DNA of 64,000 nt from the NCBI GenBank assembly GCA_956465555.1, contig OY101120.1, positions 1,482,001 to 1,546,000 of the forward strand, written 5' to 3'. Source of the DNA: Nitzschia sp. pyKryTriq1 (Eukaryota; Bacillariophyta; Bacillariophyceae; Bacillariales; Bacillariaceae). The notes under the pieces were generated by a model. That model ran no database searches. It worked only from the letters and a program-made list of their open reading frames with translations, and was not told the DNA's origin. Position 1 is the first letter of the stretch; the number at the start of each line of letters is the position of its first letter. The translations under genes were made by a program, and so were the position numbers. Of the stretch, positions 31,237 through 41,160 are shown piece by piece.

Positions 31237-34200
31237 ATGATCACAGACGAAGTTATAATGGAAACGTCGGAGGGTCTTTCCTACTTCCCCGCAGATAGAT
31301 CCCTCGAACAGTCCATCAACGCTACTCCTTCAGCAGCACCAACGGCGAGCGAAACAATTTCGGAAAGTAATGATGCGCTGATCATTAGGGAAACCCTCAG
31401 AGTCTATGGGAGTTTATACCTGATATTCTTCCTGGCGTTCTGCTACCTGCGACGGAAGTTTCCCAAGTACTACAACATTCGAAGCTGGGTGCCTGAAATG
31501 GAGTGTGAGCTGGCGCATGCGGAATACCCCGGTTGGTTTTCGTGGGCGTGGAGAGTCATGTATGTGAATGACACCCAGCTCCTTCAAAATATCGGGATGG
31601 ATGGACTGTGTTTCATTCGCTCTCTTCGGCTCGGAGCAAAGTTAAGCTTCAGTGGTGTTATTAACAGTGTCTGGCTAATTCCACTTTTTCTGACAGCAGA
31701 TGAGGACGACGCCCAAGTCACGGTAGTTGATAAATTCGCCAAGATCAGTGTAGCGAATGTGCCGGCGGGGTCCCCGCGCATGGCTGGAGTTGTGGTTGCT
31801 GCCTACTTTACTCTCTTCTATGCTCTGCATTTACTCAGCAAAGAGCTTGATTGGTATGCAGAATTTCGACACAAGTACTTGTCGCAGCGGCTGCCCCAAA
31901 ATTTTAGCATTTACGTTTCTGGTATCCCTGAAGAGCTTCGATCCGACTTTGCCCTGGGTGACTACTTTCGGAGCTGGTCGTCACAGTCAGCTATAGTGGA
32001 GAGTCACATGACAATGGACACTCCCTCGCTCGATGCCGATGTCGCTAAAAGAGATGTTTTAGTTGAGAAGCTGGAGCACGCGATTGCAAAAGAGAAAATC
32101 CACGGGGTGAAGGCAAAACACCGCATTGTAAGCCTGAGGAATGTTTTCAGACAAGGGGCTCTGACGGAGAAAGTTGACTCTGTGCCTGCATACAGAAAGG
32201 AATTGGACAAATTGAATCACAAGATTTCGTTAGCAATCGGCAACATTAGTAATCGCAATCATAGGATGAGACAATTCATGAGCAAGCAACCGGGATCAGG
32301 CTCGGGAAAGATATTATCCGTCCCAACTCTGTCCCCTATTGGCGAGCAAGAGCAAGAAATATTTTTTCATCCCGAAGAATCACTTGGAGACGAAAGCATT
32401 GATTATCTCTTCGGAGATCATCTTAAAACGGAGGACGACGAAGAGGTACCGTTAGCAGAACTTGGGCCAACGGGGGGCTCGGAACGTGTGGTGGGCAAAA
32501 ATCCCGAAAGGACGGGTTATCTTCACCGAAAGGATACACCACCGCATCCGTTTTTGCAGCTGGTGGGGATGCCGGAATTCTGCGACGATGGAACTAACAC
32601 GCAGCCCAACTCTGAATCAAATCAGCCCATGAGTACGACCTCGATAGAGACGCATGTGGTAGCTCAGTTGCTTGATATTGAGGCCGGAGACAATCACGTG
32701 GAGCAACATATAGGGGGAAAGCTCGAGGAAACTTCTGAGCAATGGCAAAATGCTGACTTTGGCCACGATTCTTCGACCAGTGGAATTGTCGTACCGTCAG
32801 GATCAAGTTCACGACATGGCAACCTGTCCGAGACCAGTTTTGGCCATGCAGCTACCGGTATAAGAAACCTTTCAAGCAAAGTGAAACATAGTGCCACAAT
32901 AGGTGTTGTTGGTGGCGTGAAAAAGGTCTCCGGTAGTGTGAACCAAGTGAAGAGAGCGACTGGGAAAGGGGTTCAAACTGCCGTAAAAGCAGCTGATCTG
33001 GGTATTTCTAGCGCCAAAAAAGCTGCTGAAATGGGTGTGCACCAGCTTCAACGCGCTCCAGAACTCGCATCGAAGCTCAAAGAGACTGCTGCGTTCATTG
33101 CCCCCGTCCTCGCTGGAAAGGAGGATGGGGCACCAAGAAATGCCGGGTTTGTAGTCTTCCGCAATCTTTTTACGTGCCAGGCAGCAAGGCAAATGCTCCA
33201 GCACGCAGCAGGTGAGTGCAGATCTCGGTCTCTTTCTGCGTTGAAAATTTGTAAACTGACAACTATGTGTATTCCAGCTTCGCAAATGGTCGTGGAGCCA
33301 GCTCCTCCCCCGCACGAAATATTCTGGCGTAATGTTGGGTTACCTGACAACGCAAGAAAAACGGGCACCCTACTGAGTGCCGTTGCAACCACAACCCTAT
33401 GCTTCTTCTGGTCGATCCCAATGGCATTTCTGTCTTCGCTTACTGAGGTGGATTCTCTGAAGGAGAAACTGCCAACGCTTGCAAGATGGGTGGAGGAGTT
33501 CCCTTGGTTAGAGTCTTTTTTGGCAACAATTGCTCCTCTGTTGCTCCTGCTGATTAATGAGGGTGTCTTACCAAACGTCTTGAAATGGTTTAGTACTTGG
33601 GAAGGCCTTGTGGGAGCGCCACAGTTAGAAGCATCTACCTTCGTCAAGCTTTCCTGCTTTGTTGTAAGTGGATGCGATTGATTGTGAGTTGGTATCTCCA
33701 CGGGAATTTTCATGCATCTCATCAGTATTTTTTGGTTAGATTGTGCAAACATTTTTCGTTTCTGCAGTATCCGGCTCCATCACAGCTGAGCTTGCGAATA
33801 TCATCGACAACCCAGAGGATATTGTTGTCTTGCTTGGAAACTCTCTTGCCACACAATCGAGTTACTTCATACAAATTGTGTTGGTTTTTACGTTCATGGC
33901 GCAAGGGATTGCCTTGTTGCGCGTCCAGCCGATTGGGGGAGCTATCCTTCGGCGCTACGTGGGTCCACGACTTACAGCTAAGGAACGGCGGAAATCATGG
34001 AAATTCGCACGATCACTTGAAGATCCGCCGGCATTCTTTCATGCGGAGGTGTTTGCCCAACTAGTGTAAGTCTCTGCGAGTCCACCCCATTACGGACTTG
34101 CGATCAAAAGCTCACCCTCAACCCTCAACGTTTTTCTATGCAGATTGTTTTATGTTATCTTTTTTGTGTATGCACCGATCGCCCCCGTCACTTGCATCTT

Positions 34201-34624
34201 CCTGTGGGGTGCATTTTTATTATGCGAGTGTGGATATCGCTATCATTTTATTCACAACTACAAGACCTCACCTGACTCGGGCGGCCGTATCTTTAAAGGC
34301 TTCACTCGGGTATTATTGGGGAGCATCTTCATTGGGGAGCTAACACTCATCGGAACACTGGGTCTCAAGCAAGCCGTCTACGCCATCCCAGCTCTGGCTC
34401 CTTTGCTTATTATCACCATCCTCTACACCGTCCTTGTGTATCCGAAGAAGATGCACGTGGCCAATTCATTGCCCACAATCTTGAGTGTCGAGCTGGACCG
34501 GCAACGCGAAGCCGAAGGCGAGGGCATTCAGTTTTTAATCGGCAAATACTTGCAGCCGTCCCTGCAGCAGAAAGTTGTGTTTCCCGACGAAGACATCGAC
34601 CCTGGTAGTGGTAGTAGCACGTAA
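31237..34624 (+). CDS. OSCA/CSC1/TMEM63-family mechanosensitive cation channel
   Basis: There are four exons, 31237-33211, 33278-33663, 33740-34065 and 34144-34624. Introns of 66, 76 and 78 nt keep the frame and restore conserved sequence, giving 1055 residues from the ATG at 31237 (MITDEVIME). The first membrane helix (VYGSLYLIFFLAFCYL) and two further N-terminal helices precede a large cytosolic loop with OSCA signatures (NFSIYVSGIPEEL; NAGFVVFRNLFTCQAA; PPHEIFWRN). The roughly 400-residue loop contains an Ala/Lys-rich amphipathic segment (about 545-620) that is longer than in plant OSCA proteins. The pore region includes FVIVQTFFVSAVSGSI and QPIGGAILRRYVGPRLTAKE. The family forms hyperosmolality- and stretch-gated calcium-permeable channels. 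It converges tail to tail with the next gene, 32 bp apart. Confidence 0.92.
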
Positions 34625-34656
34625 GAGAAAATGCCACTCATATCAGAAATGAAGTG

Positions 34657-36486
34657 CTATCGTTTACTATCATGGTATGGCCACGGGTTGTTCCAATCGT
34701 CGGCATCTTCCAATTGTTGGGCAAGCTTACGGTTATGAGGCTCAAAGAATCGTTCCAAGTAGGTCCTGACATCGGCTCCCATGGGTTGGTACCCCCGTGT
34801 ATTCTTGGCCTCTTCGTCTTCGACTGGGTGCGGAGGGAGATCCAAGTGATCCCACACCGGCCGCATGAATTCTTGCACCCCTTTGCTTTTGAGCGACTCA
34901 AGGCGGAGGACTAAGAATTGATTCTTTTCGAATGCCCGGAACCACGGCCGCAGTTGCAAAGCATACATTCCCCGGGTCAACAGACCATACGATCCTGTAT
35001 TGAGCGGCACATGATTGGCTATATACTTGTCCCAAGCCAAGTCTTCTTCAGAGCTACCAAAAAATAAATCAAATTGTGTCTGATCAACCTCTCCTTTGTT
35101 TCGGTCAAAGTAGGGAATGAGACCGCAATCGTCCATGAGTTGCAATTCCATCTCAACGACCTTGCGAAAACTATGATGCCGCCATTCAGAACCACGAGTT
35201 TTTAATTGAGCGGGAGTTCCTTGGTTTGACGTCACCATTGCGTAATGGGAAATCGCTCTCTTGACAGGATCTCTCAGAATGGCAAAGAATTTGAGTTTCC
35301 AATCAAAGACTTCCTGGATGCGAGGGATGACGCGTCGACTATCTAACAAGTAACTGGGTGTGGAATCTCCCGTCAAACAAGAAGGGCGATTTTTGAGGAG
35401 ATCGGTAAAGAAGAATTTACGACAATATTCCAATCTCTCTTCCTTGGTCGTCAAGTCTTCCTTCCACCGCCAATCCAAGCAGTGGGTCTCTCGGCGTCGG
35501 GCACTGACCACCCATGGGTGTTGCGTAATATAGTCGTAAAGAGATGTGGTTCCAGCCTTTTGGGCACCCAATATAATGTAGGAAGGAGTGGGTCGTTCTT
35601 TCATATCTTTGAGACGATCAATGGACCGTCGGGTTTGTATCAACACTTCGCCTGGATCCAAGATCACGCGTTCCGGGCCCGGAGTGTCAAAGTAATCAAG
35701 AATCAAATGAACCCGACTATCCGTGTCGCAATTGCTCACAGCGTGCTTGGCTTGGTTATTGATTTCAAACACATGTCCGGGTTCGCAATCGATCCGTTTC
35801 ATCGTTTCAGGTGTCGGTCCACACCGGAAGAGAATCTTGGAAGGATCATTGACTAAAATGGGTACGTGCACCCGATGCGTCCCTTTGACCCACTCCCCAG
35901 TGTCATGGTGGACGGGGATGGTGACACCTGGAGGCATACTCGCGAGTAAGAGGCGAATCAAACAAGCGCCAGGAGGGAGGCACACATCGAAAATGGGCTG
36001 CAGGCTTTGTTCGAAATTCTTCCACCACGGAAGTTGATAAATGCGGGTGGCGAAATCATCGCAAAACAGCAGCACAATCTTCCCGACCCCCCATTCATCG
36101 TGAGAGGGCCTCGTGATAGCAACATTATTCTCTGCAGCGTTCCGAGGATCCCAATAGTTGGTCGGCGAAGCGGGCGACGACTGGTCATCATTTGGGGTGA
36201 GTGAATAGCTTTGACTGTAGCCCTCGCGCACCAGGTCTTGCAACTGCGACACGTCCACGACCCCCCGTGTTGTAAAGCAAGTAGGATTGTGCAAAACTTC
36301 CTTTTCCTTCTTTTCTTCAGCCCCATCAGTTTCAGTGTTGCTCATTAAGAGGCACGTGGGTCGCTGCTTGTCCTCCAAAAGGATCGGGCCCAAACACTGT
36401 CGAGGGGCATAGGGCATTCCACTCTTTACCATTCTGCACGCCTCTGCATGCTGCGCCGCGATTTCTTCGGGAGAGGATCCTGCCAT
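34657..36486 (-). CDS. Fusion of an aspartyl/asparaginyl beta-hydroxylase-like oxygenase and a PAPS sulfotransferase
   Basis: The protein has 609 residues in one exon, with an ATG at 36486. Residues about 150-270 resemble the AspH jelly roll of 2-oxoglutarate/Fe(II) oxygenases: VTIPVHHDTGEW, THRVHVPILVND (iron-ligand-type His), GHVFEINNQAKHAVSN (second His) and SRVHLILDYFD (Arg for 2-oxoglutarate). Residues about 297-590 are a Golgi-type (heparan N-/O-) sulfotransferase: the 5'-phosphosulfate loop SYIILGAQKAGTTSLYDYI, the 3'-phosphate site FFAILRDPVKRAISHY and a C-terminal YGLLTRGMYALQLRPW segment. There is no signal peptide or membrane anchor, unlike animal Golgi enzymes, unless a 5' exon is missed. 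The joint product may hydroxylate and sulfate one substrate. That is inference; each domain alone is well supported. Confidence 0.85.
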   Translation of the reverse strand: MAGSSPEEIAAQHAEACRMVKSGMPYAPRQCLGPILLEDKQRPTCLLMSNTETDGAEEKKEKEVLHNPTCFTTRGVVDVSQLQDLVREGYSQSYSLTPNDDQSSPASPTNYWDPRNAAENNVAITRPSHDEWGVGKIVLLFCDDFATRIYQLPWWKNFEQSLQPIFDVCLPPGACLIRLLLASMPPGVTIPVHHDTGEWVKGTHRVHVPILVNDPSKILFRCGPTPETMKRIDCEPGHVFEINNQAKHAVSNCDTDSRVHLILDYFDTPGPERVILDPGEVLIQTRRSIDRLKDMKERPTPSYIILGAQKAGTTSLYDYITQHPWVVSARRRETHCLDWRWKEDLTTKEERLEYCRKFFFTDLLKNRPSCLTGDSTPSYLLDSRRVIPRIQEVFDWKLKFFAILRDPVKRAISHYAMVTSNQGTPAQLKTRGSEWRHHSFRKVVEMELQLMDDCGLIPYFDRNKGEVDQTQFDLFFGSSEEDLAWDKYIANHVPLNTGSYGLLTRGMYALQLRPWFRAFEKNQFLVLRLESLKSKGVQEFMRPVWDHLDLPPHPVEDEEAKNTRGYQPMGADVRTYLERFFEPHNRKLAQQLEDADDWNNPWPYHDSKR

Positions 36487-36884
36487 TTCAACAAAAAGAG
36501 ATGGCTCTTGTTTGTCGTTGTTTGCCTTGCTTTTGCTTTTGTAGGTGTGGGTTGTTTGTTGTTGGTTCTTAGTACCGGTAGTTATGGGCTGGTTGTCGGT
36601 TGGAAGTTGGAAGTACTCAGACAGTACCGGCAGGTACCAGGTGCGGTGGTACTAGTGGCTTGAAGCTTATTGCTTGTGCTGTAGTTGGAAGTTGGAAGAA
36701 AACAAGCAGGAGACTTTTGAGCTTCGGATTTCAATTTTTTGTGGTGCTTGCTTGGACCACTCTTTATCGGACGACGTACAGATGGCGTAGTGGATCGATG
36801 TACCGGTATTTCCACGAATATGTATGAGTGAGCCTGGAGAGTAGATGTTGAAATCTCCGTAGTCTGTACTTCGTCAGCTGACCA
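36487..36884. other. Upstream flank of the sulfotransferase gene
   Basis: The flank holds scattered GTACCGG/GGTACC words (36565-36650) and a TTGGAAGTTGGAAG duplication (36598-36614, repeated at about 36682-36696). No gene is seen. Confidence 0.5.
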
Positions 36885-37106
36885 ATGACTCGTGGGACCA
36901 CTTCCTCAGTCCCGTGTCGTGTAGAAGTACTAGTAGTTCGTCAAGAAGCAGATCGAATGTCAAAAATTCTCCATGCTAAATACAAGAAGGCCGACTTAAA
37001 ACAAGTGGCCTCCGACACAAAAGGGTTGACGACCGAACAAGCAGAAAAGCTCGAAGCGTTGCTTTGGCGCCACGAAACACTTTTGTTCGATGGCACGAAA
37101 GCATAA
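36885..37106 (+). mobile_element. Ty3/gypsy retrotransposon scrap (fossil)
   Basis: A short frame contains MSKILHAKYKKADLKQVA, then LTTEQAEKLEALL and ETLLFDGT. This is the segment just ahead of reverse transcriptase in Ty3/gypsy polyproteins. Only this piece of the element is recognisable and no long terminal repeats are seen. It is a broken, old fragment. Confidence 0.65.
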
Positions 37107-37368
37107 TTCAAGGCACTTATAACATACGAATGATAACACCATACAAACGCTCGTAGATCCCAGAACATGGGGGCAAATGCAATACACACGGTCTACGCGA
37201 CTCGTACAAACCATAGTCTGCCCGTCGTCGGTAGATAATGTCCTGAAGGATCTTCCATGCTAGTGCGCGCCGTGCATGCGCAGAGGCCTTAGCCAGACAC
37301 CAAAATGCAAAATTGACAATGACAATGGCAGATTGTCCTCAAAAGCTACTAGAAGAATAAATTCTGTT

Positions 37369-38166
37369 TTAGAAAACAACAACATAATCTAGACCCTTAG
37401 CCCCTCGGCGACACACCAGTGCTAGTCTTACGGCTTTTGGCCTGAATCCAGGCTTCTTGTTGGCAAAATTCGATGCAGGAGCACCATGCGCTACTTGTGT
37501 CTCCCAAATCTTACGGACTGTCGACTTATATGTGTTCATCGCATCAGCCCCGATCGGGTTCGCCGGGTCGGGAATACTCACATCACTGTTATTTAAATCT
37601 AGTGCCCCATAAGTAGCAATAATTCTCTGGTACTCTTGGGGGTCAAACAATGCATTTCGACTCTCGTCGTTCTTCTTCTTTCCTCCTCGCTTTCGTTGCT
37701 CTCTGAAAGCTTGGTAGGTGAGAAAAGCAAACAAGCGGGTACTATTGACAGTATATCTCAAAGCCTCCGGCATGTGCCCCGAATGATAGTCACAGAAGCT
37801 ATACCACTCGTCGCTTTTGGGGTCGTAAGCGAGTGCAGTATTTACCTTGCGATTTTGCAGATTGGTCTGCTGGATAACCTGTGACATCATGGACATACCC
37901 TGGTCCATGGTCACATTGTTGACCCCAGTTACCGTGGCAGCTCCTCGTACGGATATCTGTGGTTGGCTGCGGCGGGATACTCTTAGTTGACTCGTCATGG
38001 TGCTCGTTGTGACCGGCTTCGTTGATTGTTGACGACGAGGACGGTGGTCGTAATGGGACGGATGCTCCGGATGGTGGTGTGAGAAAAATGAGCCCATGGA
38101 GGGCTTTCTCGGATGCGCGAGCATGCCAGTTCTGTGTGATGGGCGCGAACGCAAATTCGTCCGCAT
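37369..38166 (-). pseudogene. Crypton-type tyrosine recombinase fragment (core-binding domain)
   Basis: The frame has 265 codons. After a His/Arg-rich N-terminus, residues about 105-235 match the SAM-like core-binding half of Crypton recombinases as I know them from diatom repeats: ALAYDPKSDEWYSFCDYH, RLFAFLTYQAFREQRKRGG, FDPQEYQRII, and NPIGADAMNTYKSTVRKIWE. The catalytic half (R, H-x-x-R, Y) is missing: the frame ends soon after GAPASNF with unrelated basic sequence. This is a truncated remnant or a dispersed exon, not a working recombinase. It lies 398 bp from the short copy of the candidate mobile element whose long copy encodes a GCR1_C-like protein, the domain that accompanies recombinases in some Cryptons. 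Confidence 0.6.
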
Positions 38167-38243
38167 CGCTAGAGTAGAGAAACAGTCGAATAGGTCTTTC
38201 GAGCAAAATAACGGAAGTTATTTTGCCATAAGTACTGCCTGGC

Positions 38244-38268
38244 CTCTTAATAACGGCGTTATTAAGAG
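38244..38268. repeat. Perfect inverted repeat, 12-bp arms, 1-bp centre
   Basis: The arms CTCTTAATAACG and CGTTATTAAGAG surround a single G. The position is between the Crypton fragment and the short mobile-element copy, so it may be the end or a recombination site of a lost element. Confidence 0.8.
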
Positions 38269-38332
38269 CGAAAAGGGTTGCCTGGGGCAAGAACTCGCGC
38301 GGAGGCTGCGCGGATTTCTTGCCTCAGATCTC

Positions 38333-38406
38333 AATAATGTCTATTACACTAGCGCTATCGCGTGCTCGAATGTAAAATAATAATGTCTATTACCAGCGCT
38401 ATCGCG
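38333..38406 (+). repeat. Short direct repeat pair
   Basis: AATAATGTCTATTAC followed by AGCGCTATCGCG occurs at 38333-38362 (with a 2-3-nt spacer) and again at 38379-38406. AGCGCT and CGCTATCGCG are themselves partly palindromic. Confidence 0.75.
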
Positions 38407-38563
38407 GTAGGGTGTACTGAGGGGGTACATATGGGAGGGAGGGTCGGCGAGTGCGGGAGATGATGGTGTACGTAGCTTATGTACTGGGGCCTGCGTGGTT
38501 GTACAGACAGTAGCATTCCTGGCTGATATCTTCACGGTACCTGGTATACACTGTATCGTACAA

Positions 38564-38925
38564 GTACTGTGAATGTAGTCGAAAAATAATCTACCATAAA
38601 ATCTACTAACAATAACACGGGGTTCTCATCTCCGAAATCGTACAAGTCGGTAGAATTTTTTTCAACTACACAGTAGTGCGTGAACGTTTTGAGGGGTTGT
38701 GAACGTGCGTGTTGTTATCGTGCAGCGTCTGTTCTTTGTCGGGTAGAATAAAACGTCGCAAAAGGCGACGAAACGAGCGACGCGGCGGTAGATTTATTTT
38801 TCAGCTACCGTCCGAAATCTACTTTCTTCAGTCACCGTAGACCTATTTCTACATACGGGAAATCCGCATCTGGTAGAAAAGTACGACTTCGGTAGATTTT
38901 TCAGGGTTATGTACCGGTACTGTTC
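38564..38925. mobile_element. Candidate mobile element, internally deleted short copy (B), about 360 bp
   Basis: The left 85 bp and the right roughly 215 bp match the two ends of the 1.55-kb element at 3736-5282, in the same orientation. The gene and both flanking stretches are gone. The conserved GTCGCAAAAGGCGACGA hairpin and the GGTAGA/TCTACC words are retained. It has no coding capacity and looks like a MITE-type non-autonomous derivative. It ends about 190 bp upstream of the kinase start, so it may supply part of that promoter. Confidence 0.75.
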
Positions 38926-39116
38926 GACAAACGAGGACACAACGTGAGACATGCTACTGTAGCATGACACGCTCACGTCGACACAACTGGAACTGCAGGA
39001 CTGGTACTACAGTACATCACAAATCATACAATACATGTATCCGTAGCCGCCAAGAAAGCACTCTGAATTCAGAATCTCTCCACCATCGTTCGGTACAGTA
39101 CATTGCAGGTACAGGT

Positions 39117-40661
39117 ATGCACCGACGGGGCCGTCATGCGGGACCGGCCGGAGGTTCACCGCCCTCCCCAACCAAAGCTCTTCCCCATCATATCGCTTCT
39201 CCGTCGGCATCGAATTCTTCCATCTCCTCGTCGAACGGAAAAGGCCACGGCCACCACAGCGTCGTCGTGATCTCCCGGCCAAGTCGACTGCGGATTTGGT
39301 GGCAACGCCAGATTGAGAAAGCCTGTAGTTCGGCGGGAGGAGGAAGTTGGGCTCGAATGATGCTGCTTGTGAGCTTCGTTGCGGGATCATCGTCCCTGTT
39401 CACCTTTTCACGCATGTTCTCTTCGTTCATTCAAGGGGCTCCTAGGGTTGTTCTCCTGGGAGAGACGCCTCGCAGTGTCTCGATCGACGGATCGAAGCTA
39501 CACATCCAGCCAGGTGTTTCGTCTGCTGGCTCCTTTCAAATGGAAATTCTCGTGCAGCCTCTGGAATCGGAGGAGTTTTATCACAAGAATCGCGTCGCTG
39601 AGGACAATTCGACCACCGGTTGTCCCTACGTCGTCGACGGACAGCTTACCAGATCTGCAAACCCGACTTGCAATATTCAACACGAAATCGGCATTCAATT
39701 TGGGGACACTGGTCTCTTGCATCGACTGGAACCTATCAATTCAGGAGCCTACAAGGATGTGTGGAAGATTTTCGGGGAAGGCAACGACGAACCACTCCCG
39801 GCTGTTTTGAAAACCACTTGCTACGACTATGACTTTCTGCCCAAGTACCTTTACAAGTATAGGCGGGATGCCCTCGTCATGGACGACACAACAGCGAGTC
39901 CCTTCGTCCTGAATATGTATAGTTACTGTGCCTATTCGTCTCTTGTGGAGAGGGCTCAGGGAACGCTTCAAGATTGGCTGGAGGACTTTTATCGCGAGAG
40001 CAGTCAGGATCAAAAAAGCAAGGAGTGGTACGATCCTCAACACCACCGTCCACCGAAGCAATTGCTGCGAGCGGCTACGATGATGGCCAAGGGTCTGGAA
40101 GATACGCATTTGTTTACGGACAATGGATTGCCTACGTTTGCACACGCTGATATCAAGTCATCACAGTTTCTCGTGACAACCACTCCGGATGATCCGAATC
40201 ATCCTATTTTGAAACTGAACGACTTCAATCGAGGCCGCTTCTTGAGCGCCAAAGACAACAGAATTTGCCCATTTTATATTTACAGTCACCATCGAGGCAG
40301 CACCAATCGATCTCCCGAAGAATATGAGGATCGTGGCCCACAGACTGACAAGATCGATGTTTTTTCCCTAGGATCCACCTTCTATGAACTCCTGGTTGGG
40401 GAGGCTCCATTTGCCTACATTGACGACTATAAAAAGGCGATCAAAAAGATCACTGACGGCGTGGCACCACCCTTGCCCGCCTCCATGAAATCCACGACGG
40501 ACGCAAGTCTCCAAGCGTTGATATCCGTCATGCAAAAGTGTCGGCAACTGAGCCCAGAGGATCGACCGACGTCGCGAGAAGTGGCCCGCTTTCTTCAAGA
40601 ATCACTGGAGACGGTGGAACCAGGATGGCCGACGAAAGGAAGGCAAGCGGTGATTTTATAG
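39117..40661 (+). CDS. Single-pass membrane protein kinase with HAD and DFN catalytic motifs
   Basis: The protein has 514 residues from the ATG at 39117 (MHRRGRHAGPAGG). The frame is open further upstream, but that part runs into mobile-element and GTAC sequence. A Ser/Pro/His-rich cytoplasmic or luminal head is followed by one helix (MMLLVSFVAGSSSLFTF, about 81-97). The kinase fold begins near residue 198 (LEPINSGAYKDVWKI, a degraded glycine loop). It includes AVLKTTC (ATP-binding Lys), HADIKSSQFLV (catalytic loop, Arg of HRD replaced by Ala), LNDFNRGR (DFG changed to DFN), RSPEEY (APE) and DVFSLGSTFYELL. The catalytic Asp residues and the Lys are kept, so activity is plausible. The class fits no standard group I can name. 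A topology with the kinase domain outside the cytosol cannot be excluded. Confidence 0.82.
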   Translation: MHRRGRHAGPAGGSPPSPTKALPHHIASPSASNSSISSSNGKGHGHHSVVVISRPSRLRIWWQRQIEKACSSAGGGSWARMMLLVSFVAGSSSLFTFSRMFSSFIQGAPRVVLLGETPRSVSIDGSKLHIQPGVSSAGSFQMEILVQPLESEEFYHKNRVAEDNSTTGCPYVVDGQLTRSANPTCNIQHEIGIQFGDTGLLHRLEPINSGAYKDVWKIFGEGNDEPLPAVLKTTCYDYDFLPKYLYKYRRDALVMDDTTASPFVLNMYSYCAYSSLVERAQGTLQDWLEDFYRESSQDQKSKEWYDPQHHRPPKQLLRAATMMAKGLEDTHLFTDNGLPTFAHADIKSSQFLVTTTPDDPNHPILKLNDFNRGRFLSAKDNRICPFYIYSHHRGSTNRSPEEYEDRGPQTDKIDVFSLGSTFYELLVGEAPFAYIDDYKKAIKKITDGVAPPLPASMKSTTDASLQALISVMQKCRQLSPEDRPTSREVARFLQESLETVEPGWPTKGRQAVIL

Positions 40662-41160
40662 GGACACCTTCTACTTGTATTCTCAAGGAAGATGACAACG
40701 CCATTAGAAGTGCGGTATGTGCCGCACCGCGGCCCAATTGTTTCATCCTTCAAAGTCATCATCGCAACCATCGCCGAACATTTTTGTTTTAATTACGGAC
40801 GGTTCGAACGCGAGTATTATTTTAGTTAGCGCAATTAAGGTGGGCGACAGCGACGCACAAGGGGAAGCGGGCTTTTCAACAACGGCGCTCCTCTTCAGCT
40901 CGGAATAGAAGGAGAAGACTCGACGACGACCCCACGACTACCATGATGTACAATACGAGTAGTCTCTACGAATAGCTAGAGTGGAACGTTCATGGCCATT
41001 GTCACTACACGCAAAGTATCACTCGGACTCTTTAAAAAAAAAACTTGTCTTTATTTCGTCCATCAACAGGTTGTTATCCATCATTGATGAAGAATCTATC
41101 GGGTAGACAAGTTTCTTCGACTTCCCACCGACGGAAACCCATATCTTTCTATGGTTCTCT
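40662..41160. other. Convergent intergenic region, no gene seen
   Basis: The region separates the tail-to-tail kinase and protease genes. It holds an A-rich run at 41033-41041. No repeat or gene is recognised. Confidence 0.55.

Noticed and set aside
40795-40825. GGTTCGAACGC as a polymerase III B-box
   Set aside because: The flanking bases do not pair as a T-stem and there is no upstream A-box or cloverleaf.
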